Assembly (NCBI RefSeq): GCF_014650875.1
Contig: NZ_BMVU01000002.1
Location: 428,734 to 492,733 of the forward strand
DNA: 64,000 nucleotides
Reading direction: 5' to 3'
From: Streptomyces minutiscleroticus
GTDB lineage: Bacteria > Actinomycetota > Actinomycetes > Streptomycetales > Streptomycetaceae
Part shown: one piece after another, positions 52,123-60,726 of the stretch
How the letters are laid out: every line of letters begins with the position of its first letter
Numbering within the stretch: the first letter of the stretch is position 1
Translations under genes and position numbers: made by a program
Notes under the pieces: generated by a model
Database searches by the model: none
Told to the model about the DNA's origin: nothing
The model's input: only the letters and a program-made list of their open reading frames with translations

Positions 52123-53259
52123 TCAGCCGGCGACCGCCGACAGCCGGTGGACGTCCCGAGCCGTACCCGTCACTCCGGAGAGGAAGCCCTGGGCGCGGGG
52201 AGAGGCGTGTGCGGTGAGCCACGTGGGGTCTATGTCACAGACCGCCACCCGGACCTCCGTGCCGGCCAGGGCCAGCGGGAGGGTGTGGACCACGGTCGAG
52301 GGGAAGCTGAGGACCGTCCGGCCGATGGGCCCGCGGCGGGCGATCAGCTCCAGCGGGAGGTCGGGGCGGACGATCTCCAGCCCGACCTCGGTGGCCAGAC
52401 GGTGCAGCTTCTCGGTGCTCTCGCGGCGGTGCGCGAAGTAGCGGGCGGCGCGGTGGGCCCGCGCCAGGCCCCTGACCGCCTCCAGGTAGCGGTCGGCGTC
52501 CACGACCCCGGTCTCCACCAGGGAGGTGCCGACGAGGTCCGCGCCCGCGGTGACGCGGGGCGGGCCGAAGCGGGCGCGGGTCCAGGCGAAGTCGTTCACC
52601 GAGACCCGGACGCCCTCGGGGGCCTCGGTGATCGGCATCGAGGAGAAGACCTCCACCCGCCGCCGCTCCCCCGGGGTGAGCCGGCGCCGCGCCGAGGCCG
52701 AGACCGGCGCGAACACCAGGTCGCGGGGGCCGGGGCGGCCGCCGCGCCGGTGCCAGCGCACCAGCCGCTCGCCGCGCGCCAGCTGGGAGACGAACTCCAT
52801 CGTCGCCGTGCCGTCGTCCACGACCACCAGGTCGCGGGCGCGCGCGATGGTGAGCAGCAGCTGGACGTAGCGGGAGAAGGGGTCCCCCAGGACGATCCGG
52901 CGGGCCCTGCGCAGTAGCGGGGCCAGGGAGCCGATCGTCCGGAACGGTGCCGCGGCACCGCCGCGCGCCTCCTCCCAGCGGACCTCGTGCCCCTCCTGGC
53001 GGGCCAGCTCCGCCATGCGGCGCAGCTGGCCCCGCGTCATCGGGTCGACGGGCGACAGCACGACGAGGGCGAGTCCCGCGCCGGGTCCCGGCGCCGCGCC
53101 GGCCGGGGCGCGCCCCGGCCCGCCGGCGGCCGGGGCCGGACCGGTCCCGAGCGCGTGCAGGTGCGCCCACTCCAGGACGTTGAGGAGCTGCACCGGGCTC
53201 TCGACGAAGGCCAGGGTGTCGGGTGACTGGGGGCCGGCGGACCCGGCGCGGGGACTCAT
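52123..53259 (-). CDS. Sialyltransferase-like glycosyltransferase (GT52/polyST type)
   Basis: 378 aa. TLAFVESPVQLLNVLEWAH opens an N-terminal Rossmann half. VVVDDGTATMEFVSQL (DDG at 148-150) matches the D/E-D/E-G motif of bacterial sialyltransferases. RYFAHRRES (277-280) takes the place of their HP motif. The C-terminal LSFPSTVVHTLPLAL resembles the SS/T motif. A likely transferase of CMP-nonulosonate onto the polymer or its linker. It is the last gene of the minus operon, 43 nt after neuB. A Pro/Ala/Gly insert (~38-62) is variable. Confidence 0.75.
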   Translation of the reverse strand: MSPRAGSAGPQSPDTLAFVESPVQLLNVLEWAHLHALGTGPAPAAGGPGRAPAGAAPGPGAGLALVVLSPVDPMTRGQLRRMAELARQEGHEVRWEEARGGAAAPFRTIGSLAPLLRRARRIVLGDPFSRYVQLLLTIARARDLVVVDDGTATMEFVSQLARGERLVRWHRRGGRPGPRDLVFAPVSASARRRLTPGERRRVEVFSSMPITEAPEGVRVSVNDFAWTRARFGPPRVTAGADLVGTSLVETGVVDADRYLEAVRGLARAHRAARYFAHRRESTEKLHRLATEVGLEIVRPDLPLELIARRGPIGRTVLSFPSTVVHTLPLALAGTEVRVAVCDIDPTWLTAHASPRAQGFLSGVTGTARDVHRLSAVAG

Positions 53260-53302
53260 CGACGTTCTGCCGTCGCTTCCCTTGGGGTGGGCGGGAGGGG
53301 GA

Positions 53303-54241
53303 TCAGACCGTGACCGGCTCGCCCGCCGCCGCGGCGATCTCCGCCTCGGCGACGACGCCCTGGACGCGGCGCAGCTTCTTCATCGGGCCGAGCTCGGACT
53401 CGTAGACCTTCTTGACGCCGTCGCCGAGGGACTCCTCGATGATGCGGATGTCGCGGACGAGGCGCGCGAGGCCCTGCGGCTCCACGGAGGCGGCCTGGTC
53501 CGAGCCCCACATGGCGCGGTCGAGGGTGATGTGACGCTCGACGAAGGTGGCGCCGAGGGCGACCGCGGCGAGCGTGGTCTGCAGGCCGGTCTCGTGGCCG
53601 GAGTAGCCGATCGGGACGTTCGGGTACTCGGCCTGGAGGGTGTTGATGACGCGCAGGTTCAGCTCCTCCGCCTTCGCCGGGTAGGTCGAGGTGGCGTGGC
53701 AGAGCAGGATGTTGTCGCTGCCCAGGACCTCGACGGCGTGGCGGATCTGCTTCGGCGTCGACATGCCGGTGGAGAGGATGACCGTGCGGCCGGTGGCGCG
53801 CAGGGCGCGCAGCAGCTCGTCGTCGGTCAGGGAGGCGGAGGCCACCTTGTGGGCCGGGACGTCGAACTTCTCCAGGAAGGCGACGGCCTCGGTGTCCCAC
53901 GGGGAGGCGAACCAGTCGATGCCCTTGCTCTTGGCGTACTCGTCGATCTGGCGGTACTCGTCCTCACCGAACTCCACGCGGTGGCGGTAGTCGATGTAGG
54001 TCATGCGGCCCCAGGGGGTGTCGCGCTCGATGTCCCACTGGTCGCGCGGGGTGCAGATCTCCGGGGTGCGCTTCTGGAACTTCACGGCGTCGCAGCCGGC
54101 CTCGGCGGCCGCGTCGATCAGCTTGAACGCGTTCTCGAGCTCGCCGTTGTGGTTGATGCCGATCTCGCCGACGACGTAGACGGGCTGCCCCGGGCCGGCG
54201 GTCTTCGAGCCGAACTTGCGCAGGCGGGAGTTGGTGCTCAT
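53303..54241 (-). CDS. neuB: N-acetylneuraminate/Kdn-9-P synthase family, no SAF domain
   Basis: 312 aa TIM barrel. VGEIGINHNGELENAFKLI, DAVKFQKRTPE, STGMST, CHATSTYPA, and IGYSGHETG are the NeuB signatures for PEP and metal binding. Typical NeuB is ~340-350 aa with a C-terminal antifreeze-like SAF domain that closes the partner active site; here the chain ends after the barrel with ~30 extra residues. Condenses PEP with a mannose or ManNAc derivative. No NeuC epimerase is nearby, which favours a mannose-6-phosphate substrate (Kdn-9-P). AAGGAA precedes ATG 54241. Confidence 0.88.
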   Translation of the reverse strand: MSTNSRLRKFGSKTAGPGQPVYVVGEIGINHNGELENAFKLIDAAAEAGCDAVKFQKRTPEICTPRDQWDIERDTPWGRMTYIDYRHRVEFGEDEYRQIDEYAKSKGIDWFASPWDTEAVAFLEKFDVPAHKVASASLTDDELLRALRATGRTVILSTGMSTPKQIRHAVEVLGSDNILLCHATSTYPAKAEELNLRVINTLQAEYPNVPIGYSGHETGLQTTLAAVALGATFVERHITLDRAMWGSDQAASVEPQGLARLVRDIRIIEESLGDGVKKVYESELGPMKKLRRVQGVVAEAEIAAAAGEPVTV

Positions 54242-54255
54242 GGAAGAGAAGTTCC

Positions 54256-55596
54256 TTACTTGTCGAGAGGGTCGAGGGAGGGGCCGAGGATCCAGCCGGC
54301 GATCTCCCGGATCGCGCCGTCGCCACCGGGGACGGTGGTGACCGCGCGTGCGGCGCCGCGCACGACGTCGTGGGCGCTCGCGACCGCCACGGGCCAGCCG
54401 ACGAGGCCGAAGCACGGGAGGTCGTTGACGTCGTTGCCGACGTAGAGCACGCGCTCAGGCGCGATGCCCTGCTCCTCGCACCACTGCTTGAGTGCGAGGT
54501 CCTTCCGGTCGATGCCGTGCAGCACGGGGACCTTCAGCTTCCGTGCGCGGGCGGCGACGACCGGGTTCTGCTCCGTGGACAGGATCAGCAGCGGCAGGCC
54601 GCTCCTGCGGAGGGCCGCGATGCCGAGTCCGTCCCCGCGGTGCACGGAGACGAACTCGCGTCCGTCGGAGTCGATCAGCACCCGGTCGTCGGTCTGGGTG
54701 CCGTCGAAGTCGAGGACCACCGCGTCGACGTCGTCGGCGGTGGGGAGCGGACCCGTGGGGGTCCGCGCGGAGTCGGGGTCTTCGGGGAGGTCCGCGTCGA
54801 AGAGGGGCGCGAGGGCCCGGGCGCGGGCGAGGTCGTGCGGGTCGTCGATCTCCAGGACCCGTGCGGGGTCGGTGCGCACGAGGTCCGTGCGGCCGAAGAA
54901 GCGGTGCCCGTGGGCGCGGAAGCCCGCGGCGTCCATCGCGTAGGCGGCGCCGGTCTCCAGCAGGTCCTGGGGGCGGTCCTGGCGGCGGGGCCGGAAGGAC
55001 TTGTCGTGGTTGACGCCGTAGCCGCCCTCCGCGGCGGTGACCCCGGTGACGGTGGTGGCGCCGCCGTTGGCCCGCGCGGTGGCGCCGGCGCCCGCGACCG
55101 CCGGGTCGTCGGCCGCGTCGCGCCAGACGAAGCCGTGGAAGGGCGCCACGGTCAGGGCCGTGTCCGCGCCGTTCTCCGCCACCGCGCCGGCGACGCCGTC
55201 GATGTCCTCTCGGGCGAGGAACGGGCTCGTGCACTGCACCAGGAGGACGACGTCCACCTCGGCGCCGTGCAGGGCCTCGTGGGCGTCCATGGCGTGCAGG
55301 ACGGCGGCCTCGGAGGTGGCGGTGTCGCCGGCGATGGCGGCGGGGCGCAGCACCACCTCGGCGCCGGCCGCTCTCGCCACGGCGGCGATCTCCTGGTCGT
55401 CGGTGGACACGACGACGTCCGTGACCAGGCGGGACGTGCGGCAGGCGCGCACGGCGCGGGCGACCAGCGGCACGCCGCCGACGGGGGCGAGGTTCTTCGC
55501 GGGGACGCCCTTGGAGCCGCCGCGGGCGGGGATCACCGCGAGCACGCGGCGCACCGCGGCCGGCCGGCCGGCCTCCGGTGCTTCCGGCTGGGACAT
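54256..55596 (-). CDS. neuA: CMP-nonulosonate synthetase fused to HAD phosphatase
   Basis: 446 aa. Residues ~15-262 are a NeuA-type cytidylyltransferase: VIPARGGSKGVPAKNLAPV, STDDQEI, QCTSPF, and ETGAAYAMD. Residues ~290-446 are a HAD domain of the KdsC/Kdn-9-phosphatase group: DFDGTQTDD (nucleophile Asp296, acid/base Asp298), LSTEQN, a Lys near 370 and GNDVNDLPC. A Gly/Ala-rich insert (~163-195) is unusual. Fusion of phosphatase and CMP-transfer suits Kdn-9-P to Kdn to CMP-Kdn. AAGGAG before ATG 55596; neuB follows 14 nt downstream. Confidence 0.9.
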   Translation of the reverse strand: MSQPEAPEAGRPAAVRRVLAVIPARGGSKGVPAKNLAPVGGVPLVARAVRACRTSRLVTDVVVSTDDQEIAAVARAAGAEVVLRPAAIAGDTATSEAAVLHAMDAHEALHGAEVDVVLLVQCTSPFLAREDIDGVAGAVAENGADTALTVAPFHGFVWRDAADDPAVAGAGATARANGGATTVTGVTAAEGGYGVNHDKSFRPRRQDRPQDLLETGAAYAMDAAGFRAHGHRFFGRTDLVRTDPARVLEIDDPHDLARARALAPLFDADLPEDPDSARTPTGPLPTADDVDAVVLDFDGTQTDDRVLIDSDGREFVSVHRGDGLGIAALRRSGLPLLILSTEQNPVVAARARKLKVPVLHGIDRKDLALKQWCEEQGIAPERVLYVGNDVNDLPCFGLVGWPVAVASAHDVVRGAARAVTTVPGGDGAIREIAGWILGPSLDPLDK

Positions 55597-55658
55597 GGGC
55601 TGTACTCCTTGGGAGGGGATGAAGGCGTGCGCGGCGGCGCCGTCCGCGTCGGAGGCGC

Positions 55659-56999
55659 TCACAGCTCGCCCATCCGGCGGATCACGGGCGCCACGCGCTG
55701 GACGCCGTGCCGGTAGGCGCCGCGCGCCGCCCGGCGCACGATCTGCCGGACCGGGCCCGGTTCGCGCTCGGCGTCGGGCGCGCCGGGCAGCGGGCTGCCG
55801 TCGGGCGCGAGGTGGTGGCGGGCGAGGACGCCGGGCAGGTAGCCGGGCGCGGTGACGGGCGTGTAGTAGGGGGCGAGCGGGGGCAGCCGGTCCGCGCCGA
55901 GCAGGGCGGCGATGCGCTCCCGCGCCGCGTCGAAGGCGGTCTCGTAGCCTCCCTCGGCCGCGACGCCCTGCCGGGCGACCCACTCCTCGTCGGGCTCCGG
56001 CAGGTGCCCGGCGTCGAGCTGGTCCCAGGAGGCCAGGCACCCGGAGCCGACGAAGTGGTGGTTGCCGAGCGCCTCGCGCACGCCCAGGTCGGTCAGCAGG
56101 ACCGTGGGCACGCGCCGGTGCAGGGCCTCGAGGGCGGCCGTCGAGCTGACCGTGACCAGCAGGTCGGTGCGGTCCAGGACCTCGCCCATGTGGCCGTACA
56201 CGAGCCGGAAGTTGGCCGGCGGGTCCAGGCGCTGCACCAGCTTCTGGTACGGCAGCTCCTCGATGTGCGTGGTGTGCTCGCCCGGCTTGGAGCGCAGCTT
56301 GAGCAGCACCTCGCGCCCGGGGTGCAGCTTCGCGTGCCGGACGAGCCGCTCCAGCAGGTACGTGCGGTCCCTGCGGTTGTCCGGGACGGAGGGCTGGGCG
56401 GCGAAGACGACCGTGTACGGGTCGTGCTTCTCGTACGGGGCGCCGCCGAGGAAGGGCAGCGCCACCTCGGTGACCGACGCGGCGTCGGCGCCCACGCCCT
56501 CGTACACGGCGCGGAAGCGCTCGGCGTCCTGGCGGGAGTTGGCGAGGACGAGGTCCGCGCCGTGCCGCAGCAGCAGGCCGTCGGCGAGCTTCTCGTAGAC
56601 GACGCCGACGTAGCCGGTGACGACCACGGGCCGCCGGGTGCGGCCCCGCCAGACGTGGGCCAGGCCGTGCAGCATCGCCTGGACCCCGCCGCCGACGAGG
56701 GCGAGCACGACGACGTCGTACGCCGCGTCCCCGTCGCCCTGCGCGTCCCCGTCGCCCTGCGCGCCCATGGCGCGCAGGAACTCGGCGGCGGTCACCTCGC
56801 GCAGGGAGTCCGCGCGGACGCCGACCTCGTCGAGCTGACGGGCGGTGGGGGTGGCACGGCCCCGCAGCAGGAAACCGTCGAGACGGACGTCCGGACCGTC
56901 CGATGCGATGCGGTGCGCGGTGAGCGCGCCCCACTTCCACCGGGTGTCGGAGTCCGCGAGGACGGCGACCCGCAGGGACCTCGTCGTTCTTTCTGGCAC
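55659..56999 (-). CDS. Putative GT-B glycosyltransferase (DUF6716-like)
   Basis: 446 aa from GTG 56999; a TTG at 57038 would add 13 residues. The N-half opens LRVAVLADSDTRWKWGALTA and contains VTGYVGVVYEKLADGLLLRH and GADLVLANSRQD. The C-half has KLHPGREVLLKLRSKPGEHT and VSSTAALEALHRRVPTVLLTD, a nucleotide-binding pattern as in capsule/Kdo-type transferases. QGDGDAQGDGDA is a small tandem repeat near residue 90. First gene of the minus nonulosonate operon. No membrane segment. Confidence 0.72.
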   Translation of the reverse strand: MPERTTRSLRVAVLADSDTRWKWGALTAHRIASDGPDVRLDGFLLRGRATPTARQLDEVGVRADSLREVTAAEFLRAMGAQGDGDAQGDGDAAYDVVVLALVGGGVQAMLHGLAHVWRGRTRRPVVVTGYVGVVYEKLADGLLLRHGADLVLANSRQDAERFRAVYEGVGADAASVTEVALPFLGGAPYEKHDPYTVVFAAQPSVPDNRRDRTYLLERLVRHAKLHPGREVLLKLRSKPGEHTTHIEELPYQKLVQRLDPPANFRLVYGHMGEVLDRTDLLVTVSSTAALEALHRRVPTVLLTDLGVREALGNHHFVGSGCLASWDQLDAGHLPEPDEEWVARQGVAAEGGYETAFDAARERIAALLGADRLPPLAPYYTPVTAPGYLPGVLARHHLAPDGSPLPGAPDAEREPGPVRQIVRRAARGAYRHGVQRVAPVIRRMGEL

Positions 57000-57197
57000 G
57001 TCGAAAAAGCTAGGAAGGCATTCCGATGTGCGGCCCAACCCGAATGCAACAAACGGTTAACAGCACGTCGACGAATGGGAAATCGGCTCGGGAACGGCCC
57101 CGGAAAAGAACCGGTTCACTGTTCCGCCACGCGTCGTTCACCTGCTATCCCACTACGGGTAAAGACGAATGCCGGGCCGCCGCCTAACGTCACGTCC
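57000..57197. promoter_or_regulatory. Divergent promoter region of the nonulosonate cluster
   Basis: 198 bp, clearly less GC-rich than its flanks, between the two operons. TAACGT (57185-57190) lies 7 bp before GTG 57198, so the GT2 mRNA is probably leaderless. No palindrome above 6 bp was noticed. Confidence 0.5.
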
Positions 57198-58175
57198 GTG
57201 GTCAAGCTCTCCGTCATCGTGCCGTTCTACAACGTGCAGCAATACGCGCCCGACACCCTGAAGAGCCTGCGCGCCAACGCGCGCGAGGACTTCGAGTTCA
57301 TTCTCGTCGACGACTGCTCGCGCGACGGGACACCGGACGTGCTCGCGCGCGCGGAGCGCGAGCTCCCGGGCGCCGTGCTGATCAGACACGAGCAGAACGG
57401 AGGGCTGGCGACCGCGCGCAACACCGGCATCGACGCCGCGCGCGGCGAGTACCTGACGTTCCTCGACGGCGACGACTGGCTCGCGCCCGGGTACTACGAG
57501 CGGCTCCTCGCCTCCATCGAGGACCTGGGCTGCGATTTCGTCCGCACCGACCATGTGCAGTGCACGGCGCGGGCGCGCTCGGTCCACCGGGTGCCGCACG
57601 GCCGGCGGGGCGTCGTCATGGACCCGCGCGACGCCATCCTGCCCGCCGACCGCTCCACCTCCGTCGACTACGCCTACGCCTGGGCGGGGATCTACCACCG
57701 CCGACTGCTGGACCGCGGGCTGCTGCACTTCACCGACGGGCTGCGCACCGCCGAGGACCGGCCGTGGATCTGGCGGCTGCACCGCGAGGCCGACTCCTTC
57801 GCCACGGTGGGACTGCTCGGGGTGTTCTACCGGCGCGGGGTCGCCTCCTCGCTCACCCAGATCGGCGATGTGCGGCAACTCGATTTCATCCGGGCATTCG
57901 ACCAGGTGATCGAGGAGACCGCCGCGGACCGGGACGCGGACAAACTGCTGCCGAAAGCCGTGCGCACGTACTGTGCGATTATTTCCCATCACCTGGGATC
58001 CATCGAAAGGTTCGAGCCCGCCGTGGCACGGAAATTGAAGTCGATGAGTACCGTCGCGCTGCGCCGCATGCCGCAGGACGTCCTGGACGAGGCCCTCGAT
58101 TCCATGGACGTCCAGCGCGCGACCCGGCTGCGCCGGCTGCGCCGCCGTCCGGCCGGGGCGGGGGCGGCCGCGTGA
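57198..58175 (+). CDS. GT2-family glycosyltransferase
   Basis: 325 aa. GT-A fold start VVKLSVIVPFYNVQQYAPDT, nucleotide site ILVDDCSRDGT, GGLATARNTGIDAARGEYLTFLD is split by the DGDDW metal motif, and TAEDRPWIWRL supplies the acidic catalytic region. The C-terminal ~70 residues are basic (LRRLRRRP) and may touch the membrane. It probably adds a hexose or primer sugar in polymer assembly. Its stop overlaps the next gene (GTGA). Confidence 0.87.
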   Translation: MVKLSVIVPFYNVQQYAPDTLKSLRANAREDFEFILVDDCSRDGTPDVLARAERELPGAVLIRHEQNGGLATARNTGIDAARGEYLTFLDGDDWLAPGYYERLLASIEDLGCDFVRTDHVQCTARARSVHRVPHGRRGVVMDPRDAILPADRSTSVDYAYAWAGIYHRRLLDRGLLHFTDGLRTAEDRPWIWRLHREADSFATVGLLGVFYRRGVASSLTQIGDVRQLDFIRAFDQVIEETAADRDADKLLPKAVRTYCAIISHHLGSIERFEPAVARKLKSMSTVALRRMPQDVLDEALDSMDVQRATRLRRLRRRPAGAGAAA

Positions 58176-59506
58176 CCACCCAGATCTTCCTCGCCTCGAC
58201 GCTGTACGGGACGGCCACGCTCGCCGCCGCCCTGGACTGCGACCTCTTCCGCCCCGCGGACCGGCGCGTCCTGCTGGTCTCCAACAACGCGGCCACGCCG
58301 GAGACCACGCCGCCGCTGGACGGGATGCCCGGCTTCGAGCGGCTGCGCGACCGGTTCGACGACGTGATCTCGTGGAACGAGACCATCTCGCCCTTCCACC
58401 CGGGCGGCTGGGCGCCGCGCCCGGACGACGTGCCGCTGTGGGAGCGCCATCTGCGCCTCGCCTGGCGCCTGGGCGACGACGACGTCGAACTGGCCGTGGA
58501 GTCCATCCAGGTCAACCCTGCCCTCGGCATCGCGCAGATCTTCATGGGCGCCCCGGTGACGGTGTACGCGGACGGCCTGATGAGCTACGGCCCCACCCGC
58601 AGCAAGATCGACCCGCTGGTCGGCACCCGCGTGGACCGCCTGCTCCACCTGGACCTGGTGCCGGGCCTGAGGCCGCTGCTGCTCACGGAGTTCGGCGTCG
58701 GGCCGGAGGTCGTGCCGACGGACGCCTTCGTGAAGGTGCTGGGCGACCTGGCCGACACCGGCGGGGCGCTGCCCGCCGTCGAGGCGCCCGCGCTGCTGCT
58801 CGGCCAGTACCTCTCCGCCCTCGGCATCCTCACCGCCGAGGAGGAGGAGGACCTGCACGTGCGGATGGTCCGGGGCGCCGTCCTGCTCGGCCACACCCGC
58901 CTGGTGTTCAAGCCGCACCCGACGGCCCCCGCGCGCTGGTCGCGCACGCTGGAGAAGGAGGCCGAGAAGATCGGCGCCGAGCTGACGGTCCTGGACACCC
59001 CGGTCCTCGCCGAGGTGCTGTACCAGCGGATGCGTCCCGCGCTCGTCGTCGGCTGCTTCTCCACCGCCCTGCTCACGGCCTCCGCGCTGTACGGCCTGCC
59101 GGTCGCCCGGATCGGCACCGGACCGCTGCTGGACCGGCTCACCCCGTACGAGAACAGCAACCGCGTCCCCGTCACGATCGTCGACGCGCTGCTGCCGGAG
59201 CTGACCGACCGGGAGGCGGTCGCCGCACAGCGCCCCGGTCTGTCCACGGAGGACCTGACCGAGCTGGTGCGGACCGTGGGCTACGCGATGCAGCCCAAGA
59301 TCTACCCGGGCCTGCGCCCGGCCGCCGAGCGGTACCTGACCCGGCGTCTGGACGACCACACCTGGCGGTACTTCAAGCGGCGGCGGCTCACCTCGCTCGC
59401 CCTGCCCGGCGCCGTACCGCCGCAGCTCGCCTTCATCCCGCGCAACGCGACCGTGCGCCGCGTGGCCCGCCGGGCGCGCTCGCTGAAGCGGGCGACCCTC
59501 GGATGA
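58172..59506 (+). CDS. Alpha-2,8-polysialyltransferase family protein
   Basis: 444 aa. TTQIFLASTLYGTATLAAAL starts an N-terminal Rossmann domain. VTVYADGLMSYGPTR (D134-G135) and VFKPHPTAP (247-250) correspond to the D/E-x-G and HP motifs of bacterial polysialyltransferases (POLYST/PF07388). ALVVGCFSTALLTASALYG supplies the SS/T motif. It is a candidate polymerase of CMP-activated nonulosonate. GTG 58172 overlaps the GT2 stop by 4 nt, and its own stop overlaps the acyltransferase start. Confidence 0.82.
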   Translation: MTTQIFLASTLYGTATLAAALDCDLFRPADRRVLLVSNNAATPETTPPLDGMPGFERLRDRFDDVISWNETISPFHPGGWAPRPDDVPLWERHLRLAWRLGDDDVELAVESIQVNPALGIAQIFMGAPVTVYADGLMSYGPTRSKIDPLVGTRVDRLLHLDLVPGLRPLLLTEFGVGPEVVPTDAFVKVLGDLADTGGALPAVEAPALLLGQYLSALGILTAEEEEDLHVRMVRGAVLLGHTRLVFKPHPTAPARWSRTLEKEAEKIGAELTVLDTPVLAEVLYQRMRPALVVGCFSTALLTASALYGLPVARIGTGPLLDRLTPYENSNRVPVTIVDALLPELTDREAVAAQRPGLSTEDLTELVRTVGYAMQPKIYPGLRPAAERYLTRRLDDHTWRYFKRRRLTSLALPGAVPPQLAFIPRNATVRRVARRARSLKRATLG

Positions 59507-60657
59507 GTGCGATAGAGATCGTTCCGGCGAAGCCCGAGCCCGGAGCCGGCACCGGGACCGGGACCGGAGCCGACGTCCCGCCGCCGTCGGGCCCCCGCAA
59601 GCACGCGCCGCGCCTGCGCGCGCTCGACGGACTGCGCCTGGTCGCCGCCCTGATGGTCGCCGCGTACCACTACGGCGGCCGCGACGGCGAGATCGCCGAG
59701 GCGTGGGGCACCTCGCCGAGGCTCCAGTTCCCCACGCTGCACGAGTGGTTCGCCTACGGCTGTCTCGGCGTGCAGGTCTTCTTCGTCATCAGCGGCTTCG
59801 TGATCTGCATGAGCGGCTGGGGGCGCACCCTGCGGTCGTTCTTCGCCTCGCGCGCCTCGCGCCTGCTGCCCTCCTACTGGGCCGCGATCGTCCTGGTGAC
59901 GGCCGTCTTCGCACTGCCGGCGGTGGCGTACGAGGCGGTGTCGCCGAGCGACGCCCTGGTGAACCTGACGATGATGCAGCAGCCGCTGGGCGTGGACCGG
60001 GTCCTCGGCGTGTGCTGGACGCTGTGGGCGGAGGTCCGCTTCTACGCGCTGTTCGCGCTGTGCATCGTGCTGCCGGGCGCCTCCCGGCAGCGGGTCGTGC
60101 TGTTCTGCGCGGGCTGGACGCTCGCGGCGGCGCTCGCCGAGGCGGCGGACGAGCCGCTGCTCGACCTGGTCCTGATGCCCGAGTACGCGCCGTTCTTCAT
60201 CAGCGGCATCGGCCTCTACCTCGTGCACCGCGACCGCCGCGACCCGTACGCCTGGGGCATCGTGGGCGTCAACTGGCTGATCGGCCAGCACTACGCGGTG
60301 GACCGGCTGTGGCACGCGCCGAACCCGGAGTTCTTCTCCTACCGCACCTCGTTCGGCATCGTGCTGGTCGTCACCCTCGGCCACCTGGCCGTCGCCGCGA
60401 TCGCGCTCGGCTGGCTCAGCTGGGCGAACTGGCGCTGGCTGACGGTCGCGGGCGCGCTGACCTACCCCTTCTACCTGGTCCACGAGCACCTGGGCTGGGT
60501 CGCCGTCGAGGCGTACCACCGGCACCTGGGCATCCCGTCGTACGCCACCTTCCCGCTGACGGTGGCGACGATGCTGGTCCTGGCCTGGCTGCTGAACCGC
60601 TGCGTGGAGGACCGGCTGGCGCCCCGGCTGCGCAAGGCGCTGTCGGCGCCGCGCTGA
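59503..60657 (+). CDS. Acyltransferase 3 (OafA/YrhL-type) membrane protein
   Basis: 384 aa, about 10 membrane helices after a ~35-residue Gly/Thr/Pro cytoplasmic head. Family motifs: RLRALDGLRLVAALMVAAYH with the conserved His, GVQVFFVISGFVI, FFASRASRLLPSYW. It would O-acetylate, or otherwise acylate, the wall polymer at the membrane. ATGA overlap with the polysialyltransferase-like gene makes this a tight three-gene operon. A terminator follows. Confidence 0.9.
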   Translation: MSAIEIVPAKPEPGAGTGTGTGADVPPPSGPRKHAPRLRALDGLRLVAALMVAAYHYGGRDGEIAEAWGTSPRLQFPTLHEWFAYGCLGVQVFFVISGFVICMSGWGRTLRSFFASRASRLLPSYWAAIVLVTAVFALPAVAYEAVSPSDALVNLTMMQQPLGVDRVLGVCWTLWAEVRFYALFALCIVLPGASRQRVVLFCAGWTLAAALAEAADEPLLDLVLMPEYAPFFISGIGLYLVHRDRRDPYAWGIVGVNWLIGQHYAVDRLWHAPNPEFFSYRTSFGIVLVVTLGHLAVAAIALGWLSWANWRWLTVAGALTYPFYLVHEHLGWVAVEAYHRHLGIPSYATFPLTVATMLVLAWLLNRCVEDRLAPRLRKALSAPR

Positions 60658-60683
60658 ACCCCGGGCGGGATCCCTCGGGCGCA

Positions 60684-60711
60684 CCGCCGGCCTCGTCCAC
60701 GAGGCCGGCGG
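60684..60711. terminator. Terminator between acyltransferase and TetR genes
   Basis: CCGCCGGCCTCGT (60684-60696) is complementary to 60699-60711; tight hairpin between convergent genes. Confidence 0.75.
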
Positions 60712-60726
60712 CCCCGGCCGTACGTC

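Noticed and set aside
52123..60657. Secondary-metabolite sugar cluster instead of a wall polymer
   Set aside because: No NDP-deoxysugar genes, polyketide or peptide synthases nearby; NeuB/NeuA plus polysialyltransferase-like genes point to a polymer.
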